Position numbers and translations under genes: made by a program. This document shows, in pieces, positions 40,190 through 50,532 of a DNA stretch of 64,000 bases. Source of the DNA: Pyrenophora tritici-repentis (lineage: Eukaryota; Ascomycota; Dothideomycetes; Pleosporales; Pleosporaceae); the NCBI RefSeq assembly GCF_003171515.1, contig NW_027093983.1, forward strand, positions 1-64,000. The letters are read 5' to 3'. A model generated the notes under the pieces. It worked only from the letters and a program-made list of their open reading frames with translations. It searched no databases and was not told where the DNA came from. Position 1 is the first letter of the stretch; every line of letters starts with the position of its first letter.

Positions 40190-40345
40190 CTACACTATAT
40201 TTTTTTTATAAAGCTGTAATAAGTTAATACTACACTATTATTTTTTTTATAAAGCTGAAATAAGTTAATACTACACTATTCTTTTTTTATAAAGCTGAAA
40301 TAAGTTAAATACTACACTATTTTTTTTATAAAGCGGCTGAATATG
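40190..40345. repeat. Tandem repeat, four copies of about 48 bases
   Basis: Unit: ataagttaatactacactat, then tttttttataaagctg. Four copies with small changes; the last is cut by the second trnC region. Confidence 0.9.
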
Positions 40346-40367
40346 TTCTATAGATTTGTATAACCTA

Positions 40368-40438
40368 GGGATATGAAGGAGTTGAACCTTATATTTATGA
40401 TCTGCAATCAAAATGCATAGCCCTATGCAACACACCCC
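40368..40438 (-). tRNA. trnC: tRNA-Cys (GCA), copy 2
   Basis: Differs from copy 1 (39738-39809) by one acceptor base (atatccc for acatccc), giving a G-T pair. The duplicated block includes flanks on both sides (aacctaggg, and cccctttttt, ctatagtataggact), so the gene was copied with its surroundings. Confidence 0.82.
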
Positions 40439-40647
40439 TTTTTTCCTATAGTATAGGACTTTTTTAAAAAACAAAATTTACCTTTTACATTATCTTTTGA
40501 AGAATAGGAATATTTTCTAATCTGCATAAAGTTAAATAAAAAGCTACTTTGTTTAATACTAAGTTTATCCACAATAGAGCTATCAATGGCTCAAAAAAAA
40601 ATATATTTTAGTGGGGTAATAATGTGTTAAATTACTCGCAATATTTA
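40439..40647. other. Spacer downstream of atp6
   Basis: No gene recognised. Contains ggggtaat and aaattactcgcaa, also seen near position 64-114 inside the left hairpin. Confidence 0.5.
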
Positions 40648-43600
40648 CTAATGTAATTCCAATGCATCTTTAATATATGAACAAGATAATACCACAAATA
40701 CTTGTGATTGTATAAAGGCAATACCTAGTTCTAATCCAGAGAATGCTATTATAAATGCTAATGGTAATAATCCTAGAATAAAGAAAATGATACCTGAACT
40801 CATTATGTTATATGTGAAACCACTAAGTATATTAAGTAACATATGTCCTGAAAGTCGTTCAACAAATTCATCCTCAGATTATGCTATTTATTAACATAAG
40901 TATACTTTTATTGCTTTATAATTCAATTAGGTGGTATCCGGGTAAAGTACACGGCGTATACCATAGTATTCTAGTTTACTAATTTGAACAAATATTTTCC
41001 TTTAAAAGGCTTAGTTCTATTATCTTTTAAGTATAAAGTTATACTGGCTTGACGATAACCTAATGCTCTAGCAGCAGCTGTAATAGAAGGGTATATTGTA
41101 ACCTGTTTAGTGTCGACGTTAGTAACCTCCACTTTCATAGAAGTTTTTTGAACCTTTTCGTTAATTAAATTTCTACTTTTGTCATCTGAGTTTAAATTTA
41201 ATTTAAAAGTATATTTACCTAAAACAGGTTTATCTTGTTTCAAGTAAATGTAATGTTCAATATATCTTTTGTCAATATCCAAAGCTCGGGCAGCAGCTCT
41301 AATGGCATGGTAAGTAGTAGTAGTGTTTTTTTCCAAATCAGTTACCTCAACTTCGATACCACTAGATTGACCTTTAGATAATTTAGTTAAAAATTCTCGA
41401 GATTTGAATGTCTTAGATGCAGCGATACGCATATTTTCTATTGTAGCTTCAGAATGTGTTCATCCAGATCCTCGGTAAGGGCTTCCAGGTATTTTTAATA
41501 TATTATACTCAGGAGAGTATACATCAAAAAAGTGTTTTTCTCTAGACATAAGACTATCTTTTTCACAAATTTCTAAGATAGTAAGAGTAAAGTTAGTATA
41601 ACCGTACTTTAATAATGCAACGTTAATAGGCATACTTTTTTCGTTTAGCATTCTATTTACATTGTAATATTCCAAAAGCCTACGGGTTAAAGCCACAGAA
41701 CTCCCTACGTACTTCTTACCATTCAATTTATTAGTTCACATATATATCCCGGATTTACCTTTAACATAACTAAGGATACTTAGTTTGTCTTTGTCAGCAT
41801 CAGAGAAAACAGCTAAACCAGAAGAGTCTTCAGAAGAGGAACCATCACTTTTTGAAGTTGAAAACGCCCTTACGTCAATAGGTCTTAAACACTTCGTAGA
41901 GAAGGCATAATTTTTAGATGGATTAAACAGGCTACGCGATCTCACGCTATGTAAGTGAAAACAATAAGATGGAACAGGTCTCTCCGTAGAATTTTTAACA
42001 GTAGATAATTTAAGTCGTTAACAACTTTATCCTTTCTTTAAAGGTATATATAAACTTTGTCCCCTTATTTAAAGGTGTTTATATACTTTATCCTTTCTTT
42101 AAAGTGTTACATTATAAACTTCACATAATACGAAATTACCGAAAGATTATATAAGTCCGTATATAGTAAGATAGTTGTTATGTTTATTTTCCTTTTCGAC
42201 ACACTCTTCCTACTCGACTATCGAGTTTATAGAGGGAATAAAAACAACGAAAATAAATATTATAAAATGAGGATAGGCTATTGTTATAGCTTTAATCTTA
42301 GGTTACTTATTTTCTCCTAAGAACCGGCTTTCCCGGCGACTAGAGTACACCTTACCATTAGTTTAATCTAATGGAAGAACCGTCTACTCGTTGCTCTTTT
42401 ACAGATAATTATCTGATTTAGATCCGCGATTACCCATTCCTATTACTAGGATATCTAATGATATTACTATACCCTCAATCATTAATGAGGCCAGTTAAGA
42501 AGTTTCCGTCTTATCTTTAGTTATTAGACCTTTAGGGCTTCTCCGGAATTTGGCTCTTTTACGCAACAAGAATGAGGTACCTAATCTCATCTTTTTTTTA
42601 CGTTAGCAGCTAATCTTAATCCTAGAGATACATTCCGAGCTAAATATGAAATGAATTCTATTATTACTAATAAAGGTAATAATCCTAAAGGACAACCCGC
42701 TGGAACAAATAAAGAAAAGAATTTTAATCCATGCTCTTTGAATCCTAAAACTGTTGCACCTAATACAACAGTAAAACTAAGTGAGAATGTTAAGATAAAA
42801 TGAGATGTTGAGGCAAAACTATAAGGACTTCTTGATAAACATATAGATATTTCAAGCCGGACTATATCTTGACTGCTCTATTTAGTAACATGAGCAGCAT
42901 TTTACGTGTAGTCTCTGAGGACCCCTCTAGTATACACTATCTGTTTTTTGTCTAAAGTATTCGTAGTATCTGTTGGTTTCCTGCTGATTTTTCATTGTTT
43001 TATCTTTAGAGTTGTTACGTCTTTTAATAAATACTACAACCATTGTCAAATTTATTATTAATGATCGTATCTAAAGCATTAGAAATTTTCAGCATATAGT
43101 AAAATTTTACGTATTATATTATCAATTTTAATAAAGCGTAATTAAAAAAAAAAATATTTGGGTTAGACTATTTTATATCTAAGACGTTTAGTTAATGTAT
43201 TCTTTTACTGTTCATATTACTTTTAATTCTTTTTATATTTTCTATACCCTGCTTTGTTAAATGATCTTTAGATTTTATTAACTCGGCTACTTTACAAAAA
43301 TCTAGGTAATCTTCCTTTTTAGTACCTAGTAAGGGATATTTATTAAATAAAGCCATAATTTTATTTATATCAGAAAGAGTTGAAACAGTTAAATTTACTT
43401 CATTACGGCTAAAATAACATTTACCACAACCTAGATAATTTGAAATATTATCTAATAATACTGAATCCTTAGAATGTTGAGTAATTACAAATCTTAAACC
43501 TATATTGTCTGTTGTTTTTTTGCTTTTAGATTCTTGAATAATAACCATAAAAGATCCTTCCCCTTCAACAAACCCTATTAGTCAATAAACATCTTTTATT

Positions 43601-45768
43601 TCTGAAATATAAACCTTTGGTCTTACTACTTGTATCCTATTAGGAAATGTTTCTTTAAATTTTTCAGATAAACCCCAGTTTAATACAGATTTTATACCAA
43701 CTAATGTTAGTAAACCTTTTTCAGTTAAATGTAACTTTTTCTGTATTAAATCAATAGATTGTTTAAATAACAGGTAATCTGCGAATTTTTGAGTTATTAA
43801 AGGGTAATTATCGAAATGATTTGTTATTACTCTTAAATTCTTTAAAGAGCTAACACGATACATAAATGAATCTTGACCATGTTTATATATTTTACCTACA
43901 CCCCATGTTTTTTGTACAGCTTCTAATATTTTTAGATCTTTTTTATGTAAATTAAGTTGAAATATAGGTTTAACTTGTCATCCAGTTTTCATTCTACAAT
44001 CTTTATAGATAGATGTTGTAAAACAACCCTCTGCATCTACAAGACCTGTAATATAATAAGGATTAAGATAATAAGTGTTATTAAGGTTATATCTAGGGTA
44101 ATTAGAAGTATTTGAAGAATATAGTCTTATTATTTTGTTTTTTAAATTAGTTAAGCTAAATGTTCGGATAATATATATACGTAGGCTCCTTTTAACCTTT
44201 CCATACAGAGTCATATGAATAATGCATAATAATTATAAATAAGATAATGGTTATAAATAAGATAATGGTTATAAATAAGATAATTTAATATAAGTAAGAG
44301 TAAGTTTAGATATTTTCTATTTTTCGTTCTTGGAACCGTAAGGGTTTTTTATTCTAATGGCCCTATCACTTTTAATAGCATTAATCAGTTCTAACCCTTT
44401 TTCAGTAAGATGAGCTTTAGATTTTAATAATTCGGATACTTTAACAAAATCCAAGAAATCTTGTTGTTTAGAACCTAATAAGGGATATTTCTGAAATAAA
44501 GGTATAATAATATTGTTTATATCCTTCTGGTTAGAAACAGTAAAATAAACTTCTTTTCGAGTAGCTGTAGGAATATATCTACCGCAGCCTAAATATTCCA
44601 CCAAACTCTTCATTAATATATTGTCACGAATATGTTGAGTCAAAGTGAACCTTAAAGATACTCTTATTTTATCTTTTTTTTTTTGAGTAATAATTTGGAA
44701 AGACCCCTCTCCCTCTACAAAACCTACTAGTCATTGCTTATCCTTTATAGGGCTAGATAAAACCGTAGGTCTATCAGCAGGAGTAATATTTAACCATTCT
44801 TCCTTTAATTTATCCGGTAAACCTCTATTAAGAGAAGCCTTTAGATTTATTATTTTCAAAATTCCTGGTTGAGTTAAATGTTCTCCTATATTCATTAATT
44901 CAACAACCTGCTTAAATAAAATATAATCAGCTTGTTTTTGAGTAAGTAAAGGAAAACTGTCTAAATGTTTTATTATTACGCTTAAATTATTTAAACCAAA
45001 GATACGATAATATAAAGAATCCGGCCCGTGTTTATAAATACGACCTACACCTAATGATTTTTGAATTCACTCTAACAAGTCTTTATCCTTAGCATGTAAA
45101 GATATTTGAAATGCAGGGATAATTTGTCAACCTGTTAATAATTCATTGTTTTTAAGGATAGAAATATTAAAACAACCTTCACCGTCTATAAATCCCGTTA
45201 GATAATGAGGATTAATAACAAGAGAGGAGCTATCTTTATTTTGATGATTATTATCAGAAAGAGTAGAATATGAATTAACCCTCACCCGGCCGGCTTTTTT
45301 ATTTGGAACTTTTCAATTACTCGTAATTAAACTAAGACTATCTAGTTTAAAACCATTATCCCTTTTACACCTCTGGCTTATAATTTTAAAATCATTATTG
45401 TTATTAACAATGTTATAAAGGTGTTTTGACCGAACCATTCCTATTAGATTGTTTATTAAAATGAAAATAAATAATGCATACATAAATGGAAAGTAAGCTT
45501 GACCACTTTTATTGTTAATTTGGTTTACAACAATGCTATGTATAGTTGCATATAATGTTTCTTGACTTAAAGATCATTTGTTTGGAGTAATTTTTGAGTG
45601 GTTAGTAGCTAAAATACTAAAATAGAAAGCTATGAAAGCAGCAATAGTCATGTATAACCCTATGTTAGTAATAGATAGGTTCATATTAGCTAATAATGGT
45701 GTGTCTATGCTAAATAAGTTTCTTATTTCAAATTGGTCAAGAGGGCTTAGTATTGTTTGAAAGTACAT
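40648..45768 (-). CDS. atp6: ATP synthase subunit a (3 exons)
   Basis: Membrane proton channel subunit of ATP synthase. Exons 45768-45431, 42830-42600, 40855-40648 join in phase to about 258 residues. Hallmarks: N-terminal region SPLDQFEIRNLFS, exon 2 SFASTSHFILTFSLSF and NVSLGLRLAAN with the conserved arginine, exon 3 LSGHMLLNILSGF and AFIQSQVFVVLSCSYI. TGA-Trp in exon 1. The exon 1 to exon 2 border (GMVRS|PYSF) is inferred and could vary by a few bases. Confidence 0.95.
40856..42599 (-). other. Group I intron, atp6 intron 2
   Basis: After AAC GT (RLAAN V|LSGH), ends in G. The core on the minus strand holds aattccggagaagccctaaa, gggtaatcgcggatctaaat and gtaaaagagcaacgagtag, which is the same intron family as the nad2 and nad3 introns, although this one carries a GIY-YIG enzyme instead of LAGLIDADG. 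Confidence 0.8.
40971..41945 (-). CDS. GIY-YIG endonuclease with two NUMOD modules in atp6 intron 2
   Basis: ATG 41945 to the stop at 40971, about 324 residues. GIY part SGIYMWTNKLNGKKYVGSSV, then EYNILKIPGSPYRGSGWTHS, then two similar DNA-binding modules AIRAAARALDIDKRYIEHYI and SITAAARALGYRQASITLYL. TGA-Trp in the GIY part. Confidence 0.85.
43192..44214 (-). CDS. LAGLIDADG endonuclease 2 in atp6 intron 1
   Basis: ATG 44214 (MTLYGKVKRSLRIYI) to the stop at 43192, about 340 residues with TGA-Trp. Motifs YITGLVDAEGCFTTSIY and [16 protein letters not shown]. Closely related to the first ORF, so either a tandem duplication or two invasions. Confidence 0.82.
44317..45430 (-). CDS. LAGLIDADG endonuclease 1 in atp6 intron 1
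   Basis: In frame with exon 1 (GMV then RSKHLYNIVN). Motifs [17 protein letters not shown] and WLVGFVEGEGSFQIITQ. About 370 residues to TAG/TAA at 44317; several TGA-Trp codons. Confidence 0.85.
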
Positions 45769-45804
45769 ATGTAATTATGATGTTTTACTACAAGTATAAT
45801 ATGA

Positions 45805-45862
45805 TTTTTTCGAAATCATTGAGATAAGGTATTTAACCTAGGAATGTGAGTAAAAATAAATC
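45805..45862. repeat. Partial copy of the trnC flank before atp6
   Basis: ttttttcgaaatcattgaga, then aaggtatttaacctagg, matches 39700-39745 with few changes and stops inside the trnC acceptor. A third, truncated copy of that duplicated block, here just upstream of the atp6 start. Confidence 0.7.
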
Positions 45863-47479
45863 TAGTGTGTAATTTCAGGAAGGATAAGGTTTAAAAAAAG
45901 AATAATTTAACAATTAAAAATGTAACTATTTAACAATTAAGTATTAAATATGTACTATGAATAAAGTTAATCCTTATAATCTATAATACAAATATAAAGG
46001 TAATAAAATTATGAAATAAAACATTACATATCAACTAAACTACTATATGTTTTTATAAAAAAAGATTTAGAATCCTATTCCAGGTTATTATGATTCAAAC
46101 ATAACAAATCCTCAACTCAAAAGAGGCGCCTAACCAAGCTGGCTCTAACCCGTATATAATCTACAATGTACTCTATAAGTAAAAGATGTTTTAAAAAATA
46201 AAGTTGTACTCCATTTAATGTGTATTATAATTAATTGCTATATCGTAACAGCTCAGCTGTATTTATTACAATATAATAAATATGGAAAACTGAAAACAAG
46301 TTATTAATTATTATATAATGTTGTCATAAAGAGAAATAACTTGAAAAAAACTTTATACCGAATAGATATAAAAATCCATCTTTAACCAACTATGTCTAAA
46401 TTCATAACACAATTAAACTAGGATAAAAAATAATTTTTGTGACAAATCGTATACTTTAAAAGGATTGTCTGTACAACATGCTACTGTTTTACTAAGCTAA
46501 TTTGTTATGTTTGCTATAATATCTATTAGAATTAGTAGACTAAGGTTTTTTGAGTAGATCTTTTAAGACAATATAAGATAGATTCCTTGGATACAAGTAA
46601 GCCGGGTCCTGTATGTAATATTTAACTAAAATAAAGATTAATTAAGGCTTTTTATACCATAGTTATAATAAAAAACTCGCAGTTTTTATTATTTTAATTT
46701 CTGTGAATTACCCAAGCTTATACCTCACTTTTTAAAAAAGCTATCTTTAAATCACTGGACTTCCCTACTATTCTCCTAAAAATATTAAGTATAATAAAAT
46801 TAAGATGAATTACATTTGTATCACAAAAAAGTTATTTATGCCTTTTTTTAGAACGAATCCAATCTAAGTTTATAACTAGTCCCCTTTTTTTCGACGTTAT
46901 TTCATAACTAGAAAAAAAAAACTAGCCCTCGTATTGTAACTTTTTTGGCTCTTTTTTTTTAACAAAAAAAATGAAATAAAATACTTTACTTCCTAATTAA
47001 GCTAGTAATTGACATATAGGTATCTATACCTAATACCTTACGATTAATTTCTATACTTGTTAACCTATTTTAATAACAATTAGCATTTAAGTTATCTGTT
47101 TTGCCTTTTAAAATTATAGGGATACTTATATAAATTTGAAAAAAATAAGCGATACGAACACTTAACCTCTTACCTATAACAGAAGTGCTTTTTATGGACT
47201 TCATTTTTTTTTATAATTTTTCCTCCAAAAACTCCCCGCAAAAAAAAGAAAAAAAAAAGAAAAAAAAAACTCCAGGATAGTTTTTTAAGGAGAACCAAGT
47301 TCTGGTCATAGGGAGTATATCTCAATCAATAGTACATTAATCGGTGGGAGGATGATTGGTTGGGCAGTGTAGAACTTGATAAGTGTTGGATCGGGAAGAT
47401 ACATCTTATGTTAAAATACCTGGTAAGGTACTTACTTTAACATGTTAATAGTATAAAACAATTTTTTTTTTAGACAAAT
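45863..47479. other. Long AT-rich spacer between atp6 and the unknown ORF
   Basis: No gene recognised in about 1.6 kb. Contents: scattered repeats of aacaattaa type; a palindromic element of the ctagttttttt/cgacgttat kind at 46881-46925 (related to 2174-2234); a tRNA-like T arm on the minus strand at 47138-47185 (related to 22868); A/G-rich run at 47238-47275; and tacttactttaacatgtta at 47432, similar to 23100-23130 next to the structured element of rps3. Confidence 0.5.
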
Positions 47480-48573
47480 CTAAGGTATGCTTAATAACCA
47501 ATCTTGTGAATAAAACGACTCTAAAAATTCTATAGCATGCAAGATATTAAAGGTTGCACCACTACCTCATTCACTATTCCTACGGGGTAAACCAGTGTTT
47601 GGATTGTAGGAATATAAACTCATAAAATTATTAAAATCGTCAATAAAAACAAAATTTTCTGATCATGTAACATGCCTTAAACGAAATATACTATCATCAT
47701 TATAATTAGGCCCTTGACCATTAATATAATTTATTATGCCAAGAGTTAATAGTTGACCTATTAGAATAGTACGATTCGGTAAAACCAAGGTTTAACGGGG
47801 ATTATGGATAATGTTATTTATAAGTTGATTAAACGTAACAATATCTCTTTCATTCCTAACACCGAAAACCCCTGGCATATTATATCCTGGTTGATTTCTT
47901 AGACGTAAAACTCTATCTCTAAGAGTACGTAAGATTGTTCTTAGCTCCCGTATAGTTAAAAAAAATTTATTATCATATGGTATTTTTGTAATATTATTCT
48001 TACCAGGATCCTTACCATCCCCTTCGTCTGACCCTCCATTACTCTTTTTTTCAGCAGTAACAACTCCAGATTTAGAATTTTTAGCTGTGTTTTTGGATTC
48101 AGCACGAGCAGTTTTTGTACTAGTATCTTTATTAGCACCACCGTAGCCAGAGGATTTTTTTTTTATCCCACTAACAAAATTAAAACTTTTATTATTCTAA
48201 AAATAAAGTTAACTAATTTTTGGATATTAACACCTATAACTAAAGTTAATAATCATAACAATGGAATAAAAATTTTACTTATGTAAGTACCAATTTTTAT
48301 CTTACAGTGTAATTGTAATAAATGATCTGCATTAGGAAACCCTGTTGATCTTATAGATGATGTAATATCATACGTATAATATACAAAGTTTACAACACTA
48401 AAATTATTATTTTTAATACTGATGTATTGTTCGTAAGCGCAATTTAAACTACTATGTAGCGGTTTTAGTTTTGCAAATCCTTTTAGTAAAAAATCCATTC
48501 CATCCTGTAAAAAGGTAAGCACAGATAAATCAGGATACGTAATAGATACAACCACGGTAAAAAGTGGTCACAT
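47480..48573 (-). CDS. Unknown membrane-anchored protein with an in-frame stop
   Basis: Starts ATG 48573 (MWPLFTVVVSITYPDLSVL). N-terminal half has likely membrane segments (IFIPLLWLLTLVIGV). After a run of ten A (48155-48164), where a one-base change is needed to stay in frame, comes a low-complexity linker (GGANKDTSTKTARAES, KKSNGGSDEGDGKDPG) and a folded-looking domain (IRELRTILRTLRDRVLRLRN, DIVTFNQLINNI, RLRHVTWSENFVFIDDF). A single TAA at 47794-47792 interrupts that domain without change of frame. Ends TAG 47482-47480. Family not recognised. The plan, membrane part plus charged linker plus soluble domain, resembles the repeat proteins but no repeats are seen. Confidence 0.5.
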
Positions 48574-48590
48574 AAAATAACCACTAGGTC

Positions 48591-50532
48591 CTATACCCTA
48601 TTATTCGCCGGGGAGATAGAATAACGATTGCTGTGTAAAACACAGCTAGTTTTACGTATACTTAGAAGTCAGGATAAAAATGCATGAGGTATAGTATTAT
48701 CTTCAGTACTATAGGAAGATGTTTGTCTACTCTCTATAGTAAGAGCACCTTTACCTAATTCAAACACAAAACCTAATGTTAATAACACAAAGAAAATTAA
48801 CATTATACTTAAACCATAAATATCGTTAGTATTTGTACTTACAGCGTAAGGATAAACTAAAAGAATTTCAAGGTCGAAAAGTAAGAACAATAACCCAAAG
48901 ATAAAAAATGAAACACTAAACTGTGTTCTATTTTGCCCTAAAAAGGAGTGGAAACCACATTCGAAAGCACTATCCTTTTCTTGGTACGCATAGTCAAATT
49001 TATCATGCTTATATATTTACAACTAAATTTTATCACGCTATTGTTTATTAATCTGTATTTATTTTATTTTTAATAATACGAATTCGATTTAACCCTTGTT
49101 CAGTTAAATGAGCTTTATTATCCACTAATTTTACCACCTCACTAAAATATAAAAATTTTCTATTTTTACTACTTTGTAAAGGATATTTTTCAAATAATGG
49201 GATAATAATATCTCTTATACTAGAAAATTTGGTTATCTTAAAATCAATTGTTCCTCTATTAACTGAAGTTATAAACCCAGACCCTAAATATTCCATTAGG
49301 CTAATCATTAAATCTTTATCTCTACTACTCTGAGTTAAAATAAAGCTTAATTTAATAGCCTCTCCTAGCCCCTGCTACCCCCAACTACGGAGTCGTTGGA
49401 GGGTAATTTAGATGTTAAAGATTTAAATATCACAACGCTGAAACAACCTTCTGCATCCGTAAACCCTACTAATCAGTAAGGATCTACAACTTTAGATAAT
49501 AATACTTCAGGTCTTAAAGCGGGAACTATATCAGGAAAAGCTACACCTAAGTCTTTGCTTAAACCTCTATTTAATACAGCTTTTAAAGCTACAAGTTCTA
49601 AGATTCCTTTATTTGTCAGATGACTTTTATTTTTAATTAAATAATAAGCTGATTTAAATAATGTATAATCCGCTTGTTTTTTAGTTATTAAGGGGTATTT
49701 ATCGAAATGATTAATTATAATAGCTAAATCTTTTAAAGATTCAACACGATATTGGACAGCGTTTTCCCCCATAAACGAAATAGTACCTGCACCAAAAAAG
49801 TCCTTAAAACCATTTAGTATTTTTAAGTCTTTTTTATTTAAACTTATAACGAATCTACAAGATGCACGTCAACCTAATGTATATTTTTTATCTTTTATTA
49901 TAGTTAACATAAAACAACCTTCACCGTCTGTAAACCCAGAAATATATCAAGGGTTTAAGTTTAATGTAGATGGGTGATTAGTATAATTTCGCAGCTGAAA
50001 GGTGTTTACCCTCTCTGCTTTGTTTAATTTTTTTTTTCTTTTGCTCATGATTTGTTGTGGATTTAAAGCAAAAGAAAAAAAAAATAAGTGAGAAAAAGGT
50101 AGTGTAATTTATAAGGTTAGAAAGGATTTTGACTTGATAGTTTCTTTCGAAACCCGCTAGAGTACATCTTACATGAGGTAAGATATTACCTCATGAACTA
50201 CCGTCTACTCGTTGCTCTTTTACAGAGTTTAACATAAGATTTCTCTTATCTACTAATTTAAACTCTGATTTAGATCCGCGATTACCCATTATCTTTTCAG
50301 ATATCTTCTGAATTGTCACCATACATGAGTAATTAGTTCATCCACTTATAGCCTTTATACTATAGCTTGGTATCAGAAGCTTTAGGGGTTTCCCGGATTT
50401 TGGCAGTTTATCCCTAATATTTGATTTCCTATATCAAATTCCAGGATTATGTGGTGCTAAGATTAAATTAATCGCTAATAATAAAATCGCTAAAATAGGT
50501 ATAAAGATAATGAAAAAAGTTGTACTTGTCAT
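48591..50532 (-). CDS. nad3: NADH dehydrogenase subunit 3 (arm B copy)
   Basis: Mirror of the arm A gene: exon 1 50532-50443, exon 2 48986-48591. Identical up to the repeat border at 48614; then the frame runs only a few codons further (SPANNRV) to TAG 48593-48591, giving about 161 residues against about 208 in arm A. Confidence 0.92.
48987..50442 (-). other. Group I intron in nad3 (arm B)
   Basis: Mirror of 12315-13770, with the broken LAGLIDADG gene at 49048-50442 carrying the same two insertions (49361-49405 and 50028-50090). Confidence 0.82.

Larger units (their letters stand above)
42831..45430 (-). other. Group I intron, atp6 intron 1, with two endonucleases
   Basis: After ATG GTT CG, ends in G at 42831. 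Core near the 3' end (42840-43100) with aaatcagcaggaaacc, gtcctcagagactacacg and caagatatagtcc. Between the two ORFs three tandem units of ttataaataagataatgg (44222-44285). Confidence 0.8.

Noticed and set aside
47956..48141. 61-codon minus-strand ORF
   Set aside because: Wrong frame of the unknown ORF; the neighbouring frame has a far more protein-like composition.
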